Source: Mytilisepta virgata
Lineage: Eukaryota > Mollusca > Bivalvia > Mytilida > Mytilidae
Direction: 5' to 3'
DNA: 64,000 nucleotides
NCBI GenBank assembly: GCA_028015205.1
Contig: CM051521.1
Location: 95,332,513-95,396,512, forward strand
The notes below the pieces were generated by a model, which ran no database searches, was not told where the DNA came from, and saw only the letters and a program-made list of their open reading frames with translations. The translations under genes were made by a program, and so were the position numbers. The first letter of the stretch is position 1; the number at the start of each line of letters is the position of its first letter. Shown here one piece after another: positions 12,801 through 23,406 of the stretch.

Positions 12801-15800
12801 GGGACGCGGAACTGCCGATTTTTAATTTTATTTTTTGTATGATAAAAAACGACGAATGCGGCGGGTTTAAGGGACACGCGGCGGGGCCTGAGAAGCTAAT
12901 ACTATTTTTTTTTTTGGCCTTACTTTAGAATGGAGACAACAAAATGGTATTGTAATATATGTATTTGCCTGCATTGATTTGGGATTTAATGGTTACTGGT
13001 TCTCCTAACTGTTCCACTATTAAAATACAATACAGTTATTTCTTAAATTGACTTACCTGTGTCAAATTGCCTAGCTGCATATTCTGAGGTTTGTATTTCT
13101 TCTGTTGCAAATTAATCTTCTTTCTGTAGTAAGCATTTTTTTATTATATACATATTTACTTTATAATAACTAGCTGCTAAAATCAGTTCTTCCTTAATGT
13201 TTTTTACCATATCTTTATCTGCTCTTAAGGTACTTTCTTGATTAAATATATTTATCTCAGGAAAGGCCAAAAATGTCAGATCAATCAATAAAAAAAATGC
13301 CTGTACTGAACTTCTTTAATCATGAAGTTTCACAATATCATAAACTGATTAGAAATGGAGAACTTGTAGATGAAGATAACATTTTTCCTCTGATATATTT
13401 TCTCATATGACACTTTTCTGTTTACAGTTTGGTTAGTTGTAAATATTTGTTTCCCTGTTTTAATGTGTGTAATGTGTTGTTTAACCCACAAGTTGTGTCC
13501 TTCATAACACAAACATATACATAACTGACAATGAGCTTAAACCTGAGGATGTATTGAAGTTGCAGTGTTGTGTGAGATTTTTCTCCATGTTGAAATTATA
13601 CCTTAAGATTCAGAACTGCAATCAAAGCACTGTTACTCTGTTTACCATTTGTCACAAATATGTAGTAATTTGTTGTTCTTTCATTTTACACTTTCAATAC
13701 TACATGGTTCCCAGTAATGTAAATACTGATGAATACAGAGTTAATGTAAAACCATTGGAGTTGTCTCCCTTATTTAAATGATCTGTTTTTGAAAAGTGAC
13801 TAAGATGATTTTTTGATATGGAAGCTACAAAAACCTTTTGACAAAAAAAATAAATAGTTGAGATGAATAATGCCTTTTTATGTTGGAGATTCACTGAAAG
13901 TTTCATTAAATTTTATTTATATAACCATCTGATTGCCCATTTCTGAATCCCATTCATGTTTATATTTTTTACATTACTTTTTAAACCGGATCTTGTTTAT
14001 TGAATTAAAATATGTTTTTACTTAATTTTATTCATTGGTTTTATAGGAAGAGCTACAGTTTTAATTGTGTGAAGCCCATGAAAACAACTTGGACGAGGAT
14101 AACAATAATACAAGATCCCTATGTGTCGCTAATGTCAGCAACATAATAATAATGGAGTTTTTAAATTATAACTTCAATACAAAAAATAATGAATTTTATA
14201 ACTGTTCCTGGATGAACCCTTGTCTAATGATTTAAATATATACATACAGTGTTCTATCAAGAACAACCATGCTGAATACTTTACCCAGTTTACAACTGTG
14301 CACCATTTAATTTCACAGTCTTTATAAATACCTTGTGTGCTTGTAATGACAGTAAAAGATCAATGTCACAACTATACATAGTATTACACCCCCTGCCACT
14401 CCACCTGCCACACCTATGATCAACTCTGTACTGTCTGATGAGGAATCAGTTTCTGTAATAACAAAGTATCAGTATAATATCCACATATAAACATACATGT
14501 ACATTTCATTCAGGAGAAAACAGATTATAAAATTTTACAGAAAGATTTATAGGAAATCTCTAGGGGATCAACCTCATGCATCAATTTCAAGTATCACCCA
14601 ATATTTTAGAACAGTTGAGCTCCCAACTCCTAAACCATATAATTTATCGTTACAAAACAAGAACACAGTACCACAATATTCATGGTCATCCTCCATCAAA
14701 TACCATCAACTTGAATAAGGTTGTGAACCCTACCCTTATACCTTATATCAGCCGACTCCTCACAACAAGAGTTATCCCACCATCTCCATTTCATTTATCA
14801 TGTTTATAATGCAATATCATGTAAAGTTGTAAAACATAAGCAAGAATATCAGAAATCTGCAATTTGTGACTGCTGTTTTCTTTTTTATTTCAAATCTTCT
14901 GTTTAAGCATAGTTCGGTATATGCAGAAGAAAACACTATTATTGTTTATTTTGTAGGATCAATGATATGAAATATATACAAGTCCATCTCAAACTGTGAA
15001 ATAGATGTCAATTCAGCTCCCGTTGTGTTTAGCCATCCGTGACAGCATTTCCAAATTTAAAGTGATTTCATCATGGATAAATTTAGCACTGAATGTGGGA
15101 TATTTATGTGAAATAAAACCCAGACAGGAAAAGGCATCTTGTGCAAAAGATTTCCAAGAAGTCAGCCTTGCCAACATCTGCAGTATTTGAGAACCTGGCC
15201 TATGTTCACGGAGAATTAGTCAGACAGATTATTTAATAAATGAATATATGTATACAGCATGGCGTACTAATAAAGTTTCTTTGTTTAATTAAATGGGGCC
15301 TATTTCAAGACCAACATTCTTATTAATTATAATGTGTAAATTTTCAAAACACTTACGTCTACACACATTTCCCTGTAATAATCCCTGTGTACTGACTTTA
15401 GTCTCACCAATACATTTATCAAGACATGCTCTTGTTAATTCATCTATAAATTTTGAACACCTGAAAAAAAACAAAATTAAGATATCATACCTCACTGTTT
15501 ATTATGTCTTTTTGAACAGTGTCAGGGAAAATGATCAGAAAGTGTTTTGTGATATTTAAACAGTATTTCTTTTTCAGTAATGCATTACCAATAATATATT
15601 GAATAATTCATTACTGGTAAATTTAAAATTCTGATTGAAGATATTGGGTATTATTATTAAAATAAAATTCAGAAATTTGCGGATCTGAAAATACCTTTGT
15701 GTTTATTTATAATATAACTAATTGCTGGATTCAAATACCAGAAATAAACAACACCCGAACTACAAAGTAAATCATGAGTGCATGCAGCTGTAGTTTGGTC

Positions 15801-17190
15801 ACAAGTTGTTTATTTCTGGTATTTTAATTCAGCAATTAGTTATACTTTTTATTACATTGTACAGAATCAAACATTTTAGCAGAAATAAATTGAAATAAAA
15901 CGGACTGTCTTTTGATATCTCTCCGCAGCAATTGTGACATCACTTCCTAGAGTGAAATATCAGCTGTTCTTTCACATGTGATTTACCAGATTTTCTTTCA
16001 CTCGAATACTATGGTAAATCACTGGTTACAATGTAATAAAGAAGAAATATAAATAAAAAACATACCTGACACACTTTTTCTGTGAATCGCATTCAAGGCA
16101 GTCATCATGTATACAACCATCTAAAATATACACAATCAAATTGAGTTAATATAAAAAAAACTTTAATGGCTCACCTAAGGCCAACTCAAAACCTGAACAA
16201 TGCAACCTTGAACTTAGAACTCTTAACCAAAAAATCAAATGGATCAACCTCTGCCCATGAATATCACCATACAGTGTCTGTACCAAATCATGTACAAAAT
16301 GTAGTATATCTATTAACTATAGAAAAAGAATGGCCTGTCATTTTATCAATGTACAAATATCATATCTAAAAGTAATCTTTTTATTTAATTTTAACTTTTA
16401 AATGAAGGTAAATATCTAGCTATTTATTTTTATATAACGCAGTTTCAAGAAAAAAGTTGCTTCTTATCTAACATGATTGTAATTACATGAAGCTGACATT
16501 ATTACTTTGTATGTAAGAAGTTCTTACCTTGTACACAATCATACTGGTTGGAGTTTATAGTATAACCAGTAGGACATACACAAGTATTGTTGACACAAGT
16601 CCCTTTCCATCCACAATCTCCATTTTGACATACTGACAATACTAAAGATACAAAATTAATCTATAATTAAAATCTTAGACAGATAAAAAAGAAAACGAAA
16701 TTTTCATCATCTGAGTTGTACACAACTCCTGGTAAAATTTTAACAAGATAGCAATAGAAAATTCCATCAAACAAGAAATCATTTTTAATATATTTCAATG
16801 CCAAAAAAAATTCTTAATGGGACACTTCATATTCACACTTTACAGGAATAAATTTTATTCAAATCTGAAGTTGGGAACTTAATGTGGTATGTTTTTATTT
16901 TAAAATAACTTGCAGTAGGAAATAGACAATAAAAGGCTGAAAACTTGTTAAGGACATTTTGCTGTATAGTACAACACATCCAATCACAGTTACATGTTCA
17001 TGGTAGATAAATGTTTCCCAGAAATGTGAACCCAGAGTGTCAACTAAACTTTGTTATACATGTAAAACATTCAATTAATGGTTGTTTTTTCCGTAAAACT
17101 TATATATCTGACATGAATCATTGCAATTTACAAATATTTACCTTGTTCTACATAACACACAAATAATATAAATAGTTGTAAATTTCCCAT
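692..17190 (-). CDS. EGF-domain single-pass membrane protein, 11 coding exons (whole gene model)
   Basis: Eleven exons with AG..GT borders join in frame: 17190-17142, 16641-16528, 16120-16066, 15460-15357, 14452-14332, 13123-13057, 11503-11476, 5757-5592, 3873-3738, 3280-2760 and 800-692. They total 1470 nt, 489 residues plus TGA. Residues 1-16 are a hydrophobic signal peptide. Residues 21-52 are an EGF-like domain with six Cys, including C-x-C. Residues 57-106 carry eight more Cys. Residues 118-142 are a glycine-rich transmembrane helix followed by basic residues (stop-transfer), giving a type I topology. The cytoplasmic part holds a helical module (about 190-280), a Ser/Tyr-rich low-complexity region (281-453) and an acidic end finishing PVEV. 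The role is probably cell-surface adhesion or signalling, but this is inferred from architecture only. I do not recognise an orthologue. Confidence in the gene structure is high because all ten junction phases agree. Confidence 0.85.
1225..2604. repeat. 69-bp minisatellite, about 20 copies
   Basis: Units read ATGTCAAACACTTATTACAC to CCCCAGTGTTGACAAGCTTA. Most are 69 bp, exactly 23 codons, so a 23-residue repeat (MSNTYYTDPGSGEK...) stays open across adjacent units. One-base deletions (ATTACCTG for ATTACACTG; TTAAATG for TTAAAATG) break the frame every few units, so it is not one coding sequence. The array lies within the last intron of the EGF/TM gene, on the opposite strand to its transcript. 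Confidence 0.93.
2760..3280 (-). CDS. EGF/TM gene exon 10: Ser/Tyr/Pro-rich cytoplasmic tail
   Basis: This is the longest exon, encoding residues 281-453. It is low in complexity and rich in Ser, Pro, His and Tyr, with tyrosines in TGYYSS, VEYRSS, GRYYDPSP, HEIYAP and SSLYVE that could be kinase substrates (inference). The best donor is GA|GTATGT, giving phase 2, which the final exon completes. The open frame runs on past the donor for about 11 codons to a stop. Confidence 0.8.
3738..3873 (-). CDS. EGF/TM gene exon 9: cytoplasmic helical module, second half
   Basis: This exon encodes residues 235-280, with two probable helices (GVIHQLCRVLVLLNK and APGLLQWAQQMLEDY). The acceptor is AAAACAG and the donor CAG|GTAAAA. 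It leaves in phase 0. Confidence 0.8.
3934..5336 (+). mobile_element. Hairpin-ended repeat element (Helentron/DINE-like), 5' truncated
   Basis: It begins inside the 5' hairpin (ATGTGAGCTTTTGTCATCAC) with GTCCGTCG microsatellite, then tandem modules carrying TCCTCTGAAAC, CTTGGCCAAATGGAAC and TGGCCGCCATGG. It ends CAGGTGAGCAATACAGGCT and GAGCCTCTAG. It lies between exons 9 and 8 of the EGF/TM gene. No intact ORF is present. Confidence 0.75.
5592..5757 (-). CDS. EGF/TM gene exon 8: cytoplasmic helical module, first half
   Basis: This exon encodes residues 180-234. An amphipathic stretch (KELQKLLPQASTLLAILNNI) leads into a basic turn and SDPRVPTYR. It looks like a folded helical module that continues into exon 9. 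I do not recognise the family. Confidence 0.8.
6410..6507. repeat. Inverted repeat, hairpin
   Basis: The arm AGAAATATATCATGTTTGTG is matched by its near-exact inverted copy ending AACATGATAGATTTCT. Arms are about 31 nt and the loop about 35. Confidence 0.75.
6962..8450 (-). mobile_element. Complete hairpin-ended repeat element (Helentron/DINE-like)
   Basis: Read on the minus strand it opens TTTTAGCTCACCTGGCTATG, a palindrome (AGCTCACC TGGC...GCCA GGGTGAGCT). It then has GTCCGTC microsatellite and repeated modules (CAAGATGGCCGCCAGCGGGG, GGTCCAATTG types). It closes CCAGGTGAGCGATACAGGCT with the hairpin GGCTC-TTGA-GAGCC and CTCTTGTT. Both ends are intact and there is no transposase ORF. Confidence 0.8.
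8451..11475. other. Intron 7 remainder, no feature seen
   Basis: AT-rich intron sequence of the EGF/TM gene with short TA runs (9350-9480). No exon, RNA gene or repeat could be supported. Confidence 0.5.
11476..11503 (-). CDS. EGF/TM gene exon 7: 28-nt microexon
   Basis: The exon encodes IPIFDNKGY plus one base. The acceptor is TTTTCAG and the donor G|GTAAG. Phase 0 in and phase 1 out fits both neighbours, the main support for so short an exon. The following intron is 5.7 kb. Confidence 0.68.
11560..11740 (+). repeat. Dispersed repeat, copy 1
   Basis: It carries GGGAATGTGTCAAAGAGACA, CCGACCAAAGAGCAGAAAAC and ACCAATGGGTCTTCAATGCA, also present inverted near 32.53-32.64 and 63.1-63.26 kb. The class is unknown to me. 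Confidence 0.7.
12097..12926. mobile_element. Candidate small element with inverted ends
   Basis: The left end ACTTAGGCC...ATTCTCAGGCC is mirrored at the right by GGCCTGAGAAGCTAAT and TTGGCCTTACTT. The left side holds a duplicated module (TTCTCAGGCCA...GAGGCAGGG...T-run). The arms are imperfect and no clean target duplication was seen. It encloses the 56-codon ORF. Confidence 0.45.
12488..12658 (-). CDS. 56-codon ORF, unknown, inside a small repeat-bounded element
   Basis: The ATG at 12658 opens 56 codons to TGA at 12490-12488. The peptide starts MASSVVSCQVLSGGKTVVPW, contains TLGELLESI and ends GGFHWEVED. Its composition is that of a real globular protein N-terminus rather than AT-rich noise, and the DNA here is much richer in G and C than its neighbours. 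It lies within an intron of the EGF/TM gene and between inverted arms rich in TTCTCAGGCC. It could be a first exon of a nested gene, a captured gene fragment, or a full small protein. No strong splice donor was found at its end. I do not recognise the family. Confidence 0.4.
   Translation of the reverse strand: MASSVVSCQVLSGGKTVVPWTIHCDYMTECTLGELLESIKTNDEAAFGGFHWEVED
13057..13123 (-). CDS. EGF/TM gene exon 6: basic juxtamembrane cytoplasmic segment
   Basis: This exon encodes a Lys/Gln-rich stretch (RKKINLQQKKYK...), consistent with the positive-inside rule. The acceptor is CTACAG and the donor CAG|GTAAGT. It leaves in phase 0. Confidence 0.78.
14332..14452 (-). CDS. EGF/TM gene exon 5: transmembrane helix
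   Basis: A Ser/Asp-rich stalk is followed by a 25-residue hydrophobic stretch beginning LIIGVAGGVAGGV. The repeated small-residue spacing (GxxGG) is common in dimerising transmembrane helices. The helix is followed by HYKHTR. It enters in phase 1 and leaves in phase 2. Confidence 0.85.
15357..15460 (-). CDS. EGF/TM gene exon 4: cysteine-rich juxtamembrane segment
   Basis: This exon encodes residues 73-107 with Cys at 74, 85, 89 and 106. With exon 3 it makes an eight-cysteine region of unknown fold. The acceptor is TTTTTTCAG and the donor C|GTAAGTG. Confidence 0.8.
15713..15844. repeat. Inverted repeat, near-perfect hairpin (about 132 nt)
   Basis: The 40-nt arm TATAACTAATTGCTGGATTC...AACAAC is matched by its inverted copy with two mismatches. 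The loop also pairs (CCGAACTACA with TGTAGTTTGG). It lies in intron 3 of the EGF/TM gene. Confidence 0.85.
16066..16120 (-). CDS. EGF/TM gene exon 3: cysteine-rich extracellular segment
   Basis: This exon encodes residues 55-72, with Cys at 57, 62, 65 and 71. The acceptor is TTTTAG and the donor CAG|GTATG. It enters in phase 1 and leaves in phase 2, matching exon 4. Confidence 0.8.
16528..16641 (-). CDS. EGF/TM gene exon 2: EGF-like domain
   Basis: The whole EGF-like domain lies in this one phase 1-1 exon, the usual shape of a shuffled EGF module. Six Cys are at residues 21, 26, 32, 37, 39 and 52, with the C-V-C spacing and the glycine and aromatic residue between the last two Cys. The donor is CAAG|GTAAGAA. 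Confidence 0.88.
17142..17190 (-). CDS. EGF/TM gene exon 1: start codon and signal peptide
   Basis: ATG is at 17190. The 16 codons read MGNLQLFILFVCYVEQ, a short n-region and hydrophobic core typical of a signal peptide. The donor is G|GTAAAT and the exon ends in phase 1. The exon probably extends upstream as 5' UTR to an acceptor TTTGCAG near 17246. Confidence 0.8.
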
Positions 17191-17246
17191 CTGCAGGAGT
17201 GTCACATTTTATCAGTTGTCATTTACAGTCTGTTGATTATATTTAT
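17191..17246 (-). other. Probable 5' UTR part of EGF/TM exon 1
   Basis: A pyrimidine-rich ACTTTGCAG acceptor ends just above 17246, which implies at least one upstream non-coding exon. A transcript is needed to confirm it. Confidence 0.4.
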
Positions 17247-18748
17247 CTGCAAAGTATAAAAAAATAATGAAATAACAAAAAAATAATTTTTCAAGGAAAA
17301 CAACATTGCATAGTCAATTTCATTGGTTAAGTGAAAACTACTCTTGTCACCAAACACAATCTGAGATGATCACCACCAGAAGACAATTACTATATAAAAT
17401 ACAGCTACCATAATATTTTTTAAGATAAAATCCAGTTTTGGAAGTTTTAAGCTTATTTATATATCTTTTATTCGCCTCATATTTCTCAACTGATATTAAA
17501 CAGCAGTCAATGAGATGGCAATAAGATTCTCCAGACTTATTTTTTAAAGCCATCATGGAAATTTTATCATAGAGAAGTAGGAATTGTCATCAATAAATAC
17601 TTTTAGACAAGAATACTCTTTCTTGGTAAAGTCATTTGACCACTAGACTTTGACGAAGATGTATAAAGATTAAGTGACAGTTTTTGACCAGTGCAATCTA
17701 CAAAAGTATAAATACTATGGTAATCTGTGTTTTGAAAATTGCATAAAATCTCCTAAGAATGAATTTAAATGTAAGCAGTAATTCATCCAATTTTTTGTCT
17801 TTAAGTCTTTATACATATGTTACTGTTTTTCTTTTCATTCTGACATACCAAGTACCCAACATAAAAACTTTTTAAAAAACATCCATTGTACCCTGGAGAA
17901 AACATCAGACAACCGAGACTACATGGTATAATTAATGTTAATATTTATACTTTTGACAAAAGTAGTAATTTTATAATGTAGGTTAATTGTTTGTAAAAAT
18001 ATATAATTTAAAAGTATTTAGTATTTTAGGCAAAAATGTTTTCCTTAAAGCAGTTCACCAAAGGGTTACTAATCATATATATGTATACATTCAATGAAAA
18101 GTATCATGTCACGGTTGGGTACTAATACATTAATTTAAAGCACTATCATATTTATGTATAAATTATCTAATTTTTTTTTCACTAGCTAGGAAATACTGTA
18201 ATTTTCCATTCTATAGTTTTTCTATTTCTTTACAAATAAAACACTGAATGTTATTGTAAATTGTAATGCCAATTCTTTATCAAAACTACAACATCTAATA
18301 CATATATCAATTTTATACTGCAAAAGAAAATTGTTATCTGTAATAAAGAAAGGGTATGAAAATAAGACACTTCTAGTCAATCTAAGAAGGCACGTTTTTG
18401 GTGTGTAATATAGACAAATCATGAGATCATAAACACTGTGAACAAGAAAACACAATACAAATTATTGTTGAATAAACTGAATGCTAAAAAGGAGATGTTA
18501 TTATGCTAGCAGCATAATCCCATACTAATTCAGGTTCACAATATCACAAGAAGATTGTAATTACTTAGTTTTTCTACAATACATTTCCAGTTTCTCATGT
18601 TTTCATGCTGGAAGGCTGTCTGTTGTTCACCGTGTATAAAGAAAATGACTAAAAATTCCCCCATATTGGGGGCCAAATTTTTAATTTTTCATCATCAAAT
18701 GACATTTCTTGTTTTTCCCTGCACAAATCCCTCCTCCATTTATATCTA
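17247..18748. other. Intergenic or 5' intron, nothing recognised
   Basis: AT-rich with no supported exon or repeat. It may be intron if the EGF/TM first exon is near 25.9 kb. Confidence 0.4.
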
Positions 18749-18894
18749 CAGTCAAACCTGCTATAAAGGGCAAATTTGTATAACAAATCACTAAGGGCAA
18801 TGTGAAAATGTCCCTGCCACAAATAGAGCATACCTGTTCATAAAGGGTACATTATTCTCATCCCTTGGATGCCTTTTATACTCAGGTTCGACTG
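18749..18894. mobile_element. Short MITE with TA flanks
   Basis: The ends CAGTCAAACCTG and CAGGTTCGACTG are inverted repeats, about 146 bp apart. TA lies on the left and, two bases out, on the right, which suggests a Tc1/mariner-like origin (inference). Confidence 0.55.
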
Positions 18895-20787
18895 CATATA
18901 TCTTAAAATGATTTATAAAAACTGGAAACTAATTATACATTTTTCCTTAAGTATTCCTACAATGTCATCATAATTATCTGAATGTACATTACAGTTATCT
19001 AACATAAGAAACATCAAAAGACTATTACACCATTTGATATAAAACTTTCACAATTCACAAATAATTAAAAAATCTTAATTGTTTTGAATGAACATTGGTG
19101 TTTTTGTAGAATCACATATGTCTATTTAAGGAGACAAATTGATTGATAATTGTTGTCTTACAAATTGGTCAGATTTGATAAATAATCAATAAATTATTAA
19201 TTACTTCTTATACTTTATCTGTTTAGTTTACAGGACAGTATATTATCAGGACATATGTTCAATAGTTCTGTATCTGTAATAATTTATTTCCAGAAAAGGT
19301 AGGCAACTTTAATTTCATGTTATTATTTGGACTTACAAGGTAAGTAAACATCAAAATGATATAATAATGTACATTTATGCTAAGTTTACTTTAAACATGA
19401 TTCTTTAAATTTCACAAACCTATCTGACTTCATGATTCCAACATAGTACATATTGTTTTTTTTTTTAAAGTAGAGCGTATGCAACCCCAAAATTTCCAGG
19501 ATCTAAGTAAATCATTTCCTTACCCTCCTCTCAAATAAACATCAAATGGTTGCTTCCTTACTTAAATCTACATTTCAGCTATTACAAGAGAACAATATAC
19601 TAATCATTCATAAAATTCATACAAAATCTGGTATTTTTTTCTAATTTACATGTACCAGCAAACACCATATTAACATGGTGTTATATTAAGTGCTGCCTGG
19701 GGAAAAATATGTTTTGTTTATCCTTCAATTCAAAATTCCAACTGATTTTTACATAATTATTCAGAACAAATATTATACTTTATGTCACATCTACACTGAC
19801 CATTGTGGCAAATTAATGAATATGGTCTTATAACATATAGGTTTGTGAGGCTATATCTTTTACAATAAAACAATATAAATTTACAGGATTTTACAAGAAT
19901 TTAGTTTTCTGTACTTTTATGACAATTTTAAATGAAATAAATTTTGAAGTATCACTGATAATTAAATTCAGTGTTCCAAGTACATGTACGATTTAAGGGC
20001 AGAAGGCCATATTTTCAGGATGCAGGGCATTTTAATACTACATTTGTACTATTTCAGTCTGAAAAGAGGCAAAAATGATAATGTCAGCTTTTATTCAGTT
20101 ATCTATAGATGTCCTTTTAAGAGTTGTTTTAGATTCTTTGGCCCATTTTTATGTATTGAGTTCATTCAGTATTGTTAATTTGTATTAAAAAGGGTTTTTT
20201 ATTGAAAGGGCAAAGGCCGGTGCACAGAAAGGGGGTCAGAGTGCTATTTGCTTCTAATTTAGGCTAGTAAGAAGATTTATTTAGTATAAACACTGACAAC
20301 GGATTAAAGGGGTGTATGAGTACTTCTTTCAAACAAACAAATGGCCCACACTTTATTGCTTTAAATGCACACAATGAAGGGATGGAACTGTGGTCAACAT
20401 GGTCAATTAGTTTAAATACATGCAAAGTTATGCTTAATATGCAGTCCTCTTTTATAACTATAATAATAAACCATATATGATATAAAACAAATCAGCAAAT
20501 TTTATTACTGAGTCAACTATTTCAATTATTTTAGAACACATCAATAAGCACTTTTTTAAAACTGTTTTTAAAGTTCAGAGATAAAGAGAATATACGAAAC
20601 CCATAAGCACGTGCACAAGGGTGTATACTTATATTAACAAGAGGTCCAAAAGGTTTGTAACAAACAGCTGGGCAAACAAGCAGAGAACTTGACAAACTAT
20701 GTGATCATGTTTGTGAGATTATCATAAGAAAACAATGTTCTAAATTCATGTTTCATTCTTCTACCAGTACATTAATGACCATTAATA
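18895..20787. other. Intergenic, nothing recognised
   Basis: AT-rich. No coding or repeat structure could be supported by eye. Confidence 0.4.
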
Positions 20788-20985
20788 TAGTCCAGTCAAT
20801 CTAGCAAAAATGGACCCTAACCTCAAACTAATTGCAACAGAAGAAATTAATGTTTTTTTTGTGTCAGGAAATGTACAAGGATTAACCAAGAAAAAATCCC
20901 CATGAAAGGAATGCAAGCAGATAAAATATTTCCTATGGGAATTTGTATTGAATAAGGGAGATAACTCTGTAAAAACTGCTTGAAA
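20788..20985 (+). repeat. Dispersed repeat, copy A
   Basis: TAGTCCAGTCAA, AAACTAATTGCAACAGAAG and AGGGAGATAACTC recur inverted at 23.64-23.84 kb. Confidence 0.55.
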
Positions 20986-22420
20986 TTTGACCAAAACCAA
21001 GACAAATTAACAATTACCTTTTTTCTTGTACAAAATTTTTGCCAAAGTACATGTTCAGCATTAAAAAAAGGGTAATGCTAATTAATGTAACAGAGGTCAA
21101 GTTTTGAATTAGATTTTCTTTTCCTAAGATCCCTTATAATTATTTCCAAAAATAAATTAGGATATAAAGCTTATGAAGTCAAATTTTGATGAAAATATAA
21201 GTAGTACTTTCACTTTTTGTGGTTATAAAAATTCTTTTAACCAAGTAGAAATTATTGATATATAATAATAAAATGCTCCGCTGGGCGCAGCTAGATACGA
21301 CCGCAGATGTCGAACCCTGAATAGTTGGGGCAATTATGAACACAACATTCAAGCTTGATACAATACTGAATTTGGATTGTGAATAAATATTTGACACAGC
21401 ATAGGTTTCTGACACAGAATGAATGTTGTCTAAGAACTTAAAAATTTTTAATTTACCTATTCAAACCATATCAGTATTATTTGTTTTTATATATAAATCA
21501 GAAATAACCAATTTAAAATTTAAAATTGGGCACACATATCAATTTCTTGCTATTGCGCAATACTGTGAAATTGAAAATTTCTTCAAATATTTGACACATA
21601 ATAGGTTTCTGACACAGAATAACTGAAATCAAAGAACTTAGAATTGGTCATATGATTTGAATTTATATTCAATTTTTTGCTTCTTGTGGAGAATTGCCCC
21701 CCCCCCCAAAAAAAAATAATTTACCCTTTTTTTAGCTTTTGTGCAATACACTATGAAGTTGCACATTGACCCCCCCTCCCAAAAAAAAAAACAAAAAACA
21801 ATAAAATTTATTGTAACCCCCCCCCTTTTTTTACTAAAAATAATTTGAAATCTTCTTTTTAATTTATGAAATATGAAATGAGAAAAAAATTACCCCCTCC
21901 CCAATTTCTCATTTACCCCCCCTAAATTTTGTTTTCAACCCCCCCCCCCCCCCATTTCTTTATACTTTGCAACAATAACAGCCCATTTAAATACACCATA
22001 ACATATTAAAATAGAAAATGACATCATAGTCATGGATGGCAAATTTTAAATATACATAATTTAAAAGCAGTTTAGATAAGATAAACAAAAAAGCTTCATC
22101 AGCACATTTTATATTGGCAAATTTCCAATGAAGTTCATTAGAGTTATTGGCAAATTTCCAATGGAATTTGTTAATAATAAAGTTTTGATAACAGGGCACA
22201 CATATCAATTTCTTGCTATTGTGCAATACTGTGCAATTGAAAATTTCTTCAAATATTTGACACATAATAGGTTTCTGACACAGAATAACTGAAATAAAGA
22301 ACTTAGAGTTGGTCATATGATTTGAATTTATATTCAATTTTTTGCTTCTTGTGCAATACAATATGCTGTGGAGAATTGCCCCCCCCCCCAAAAAAAAATA
22401 ATTTACCCCCTTTTTAGCTT

Positions 22421-22940
22421 TAATTTTGGACCCCGATTTGGACCAACTTGAAAACTGGGTCCATAATAAAAAAACTAAGTACATGTTTAGATTCAGCATA
22501 TCAAAGAACCCCAAGAATTCAATTTTTGTTAAAATCAAACTAAGTTTAATTTTGGACCCTTTGGACCTTAATGTAGACCAATTTGGAAACGGTACCAAAA
22601 ATTAAGAATCTAAATGCACGGTTAGATTCGGCATATCAAAGAACCCCAATAGTTCAATTTTTGATGAAATCAAACAAAGTTTAATTTTGGACCCGATTTG
22701 GACCAACTTGAAAACTGGGCCCATAATAAAAAAACTAAGTACATGTTTAGATTCAGCATATCAAAGAACCCCAAGAATTCAATTTTTGTTAAAATCAAAC
22801 TAAGTTTAATTTTGGACCCTTTGGACCTTAATGTAGACCAATTTGGAAACGGGACCAAAAATTAAGAATCTAAATGCACGGTTAAATTCGGCAAATCAAA
22901 GAACCCCAATAGTTCAATTTTCAATGAAATCAAACAAAGT
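22421..22940. repeat. 261-bp tandem duplication
   Basis: Two units begin TAATTTTGGACC(C)CGATTTGG and share CATATCAAAGAACCCCAA. They are near-identical, so the duplication is recent. Confidence 0.85.
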
Positions 22941-22960
22941 TTAATTTTGGACCCTTTTGG

Positions 22961-23406
22961 CCCCTAATTCCTAAACTGTTGGGACCAAAACTCCAAAAAT
23001 CAATCCCAACCTTCCTTTTGTGGTCATAAACCTTCTGTTTAAATTTCATACATTTCTATTTACTTATACTAAAGTTATTGTGCAAAAACCAAGAAAAATG
23101 CTTATTTGGGCCCTTTTTTAGCCCCTAATTCCTAAACTGTTGGGACCAAAACTCCCCAAAACAATCCCAACCTTCCTTTTGTGGTCATAAACCTTGTGTT
23201 AAAATTTCATAGATTTCTATTTACTTATACTAGAGTTATTGTGCGAAAACCAAGAAAAATGCTTATTGGGCCCTTTTTTGGCCCCTGATTCTTAAACTGT
23301 TGGGACCAAAACTCCCAAAATCAATCCCAACCTTCCTTTTGTGGTCATAAACCTTGTGTTTAAATTTCATAGATTTCTATTAACTTATACTAAAGTTATA
23401 GTGCGA
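22961..23406. repeat. About 160-bp tandem repeat, three units
   Basis: Each unit starts at about CCCCTAATTCCTAAACTGTT and contains CCCAACCTTCCTTTTGTGGT and TTTCATAGATTTCTATT. Confidence 0.85.
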
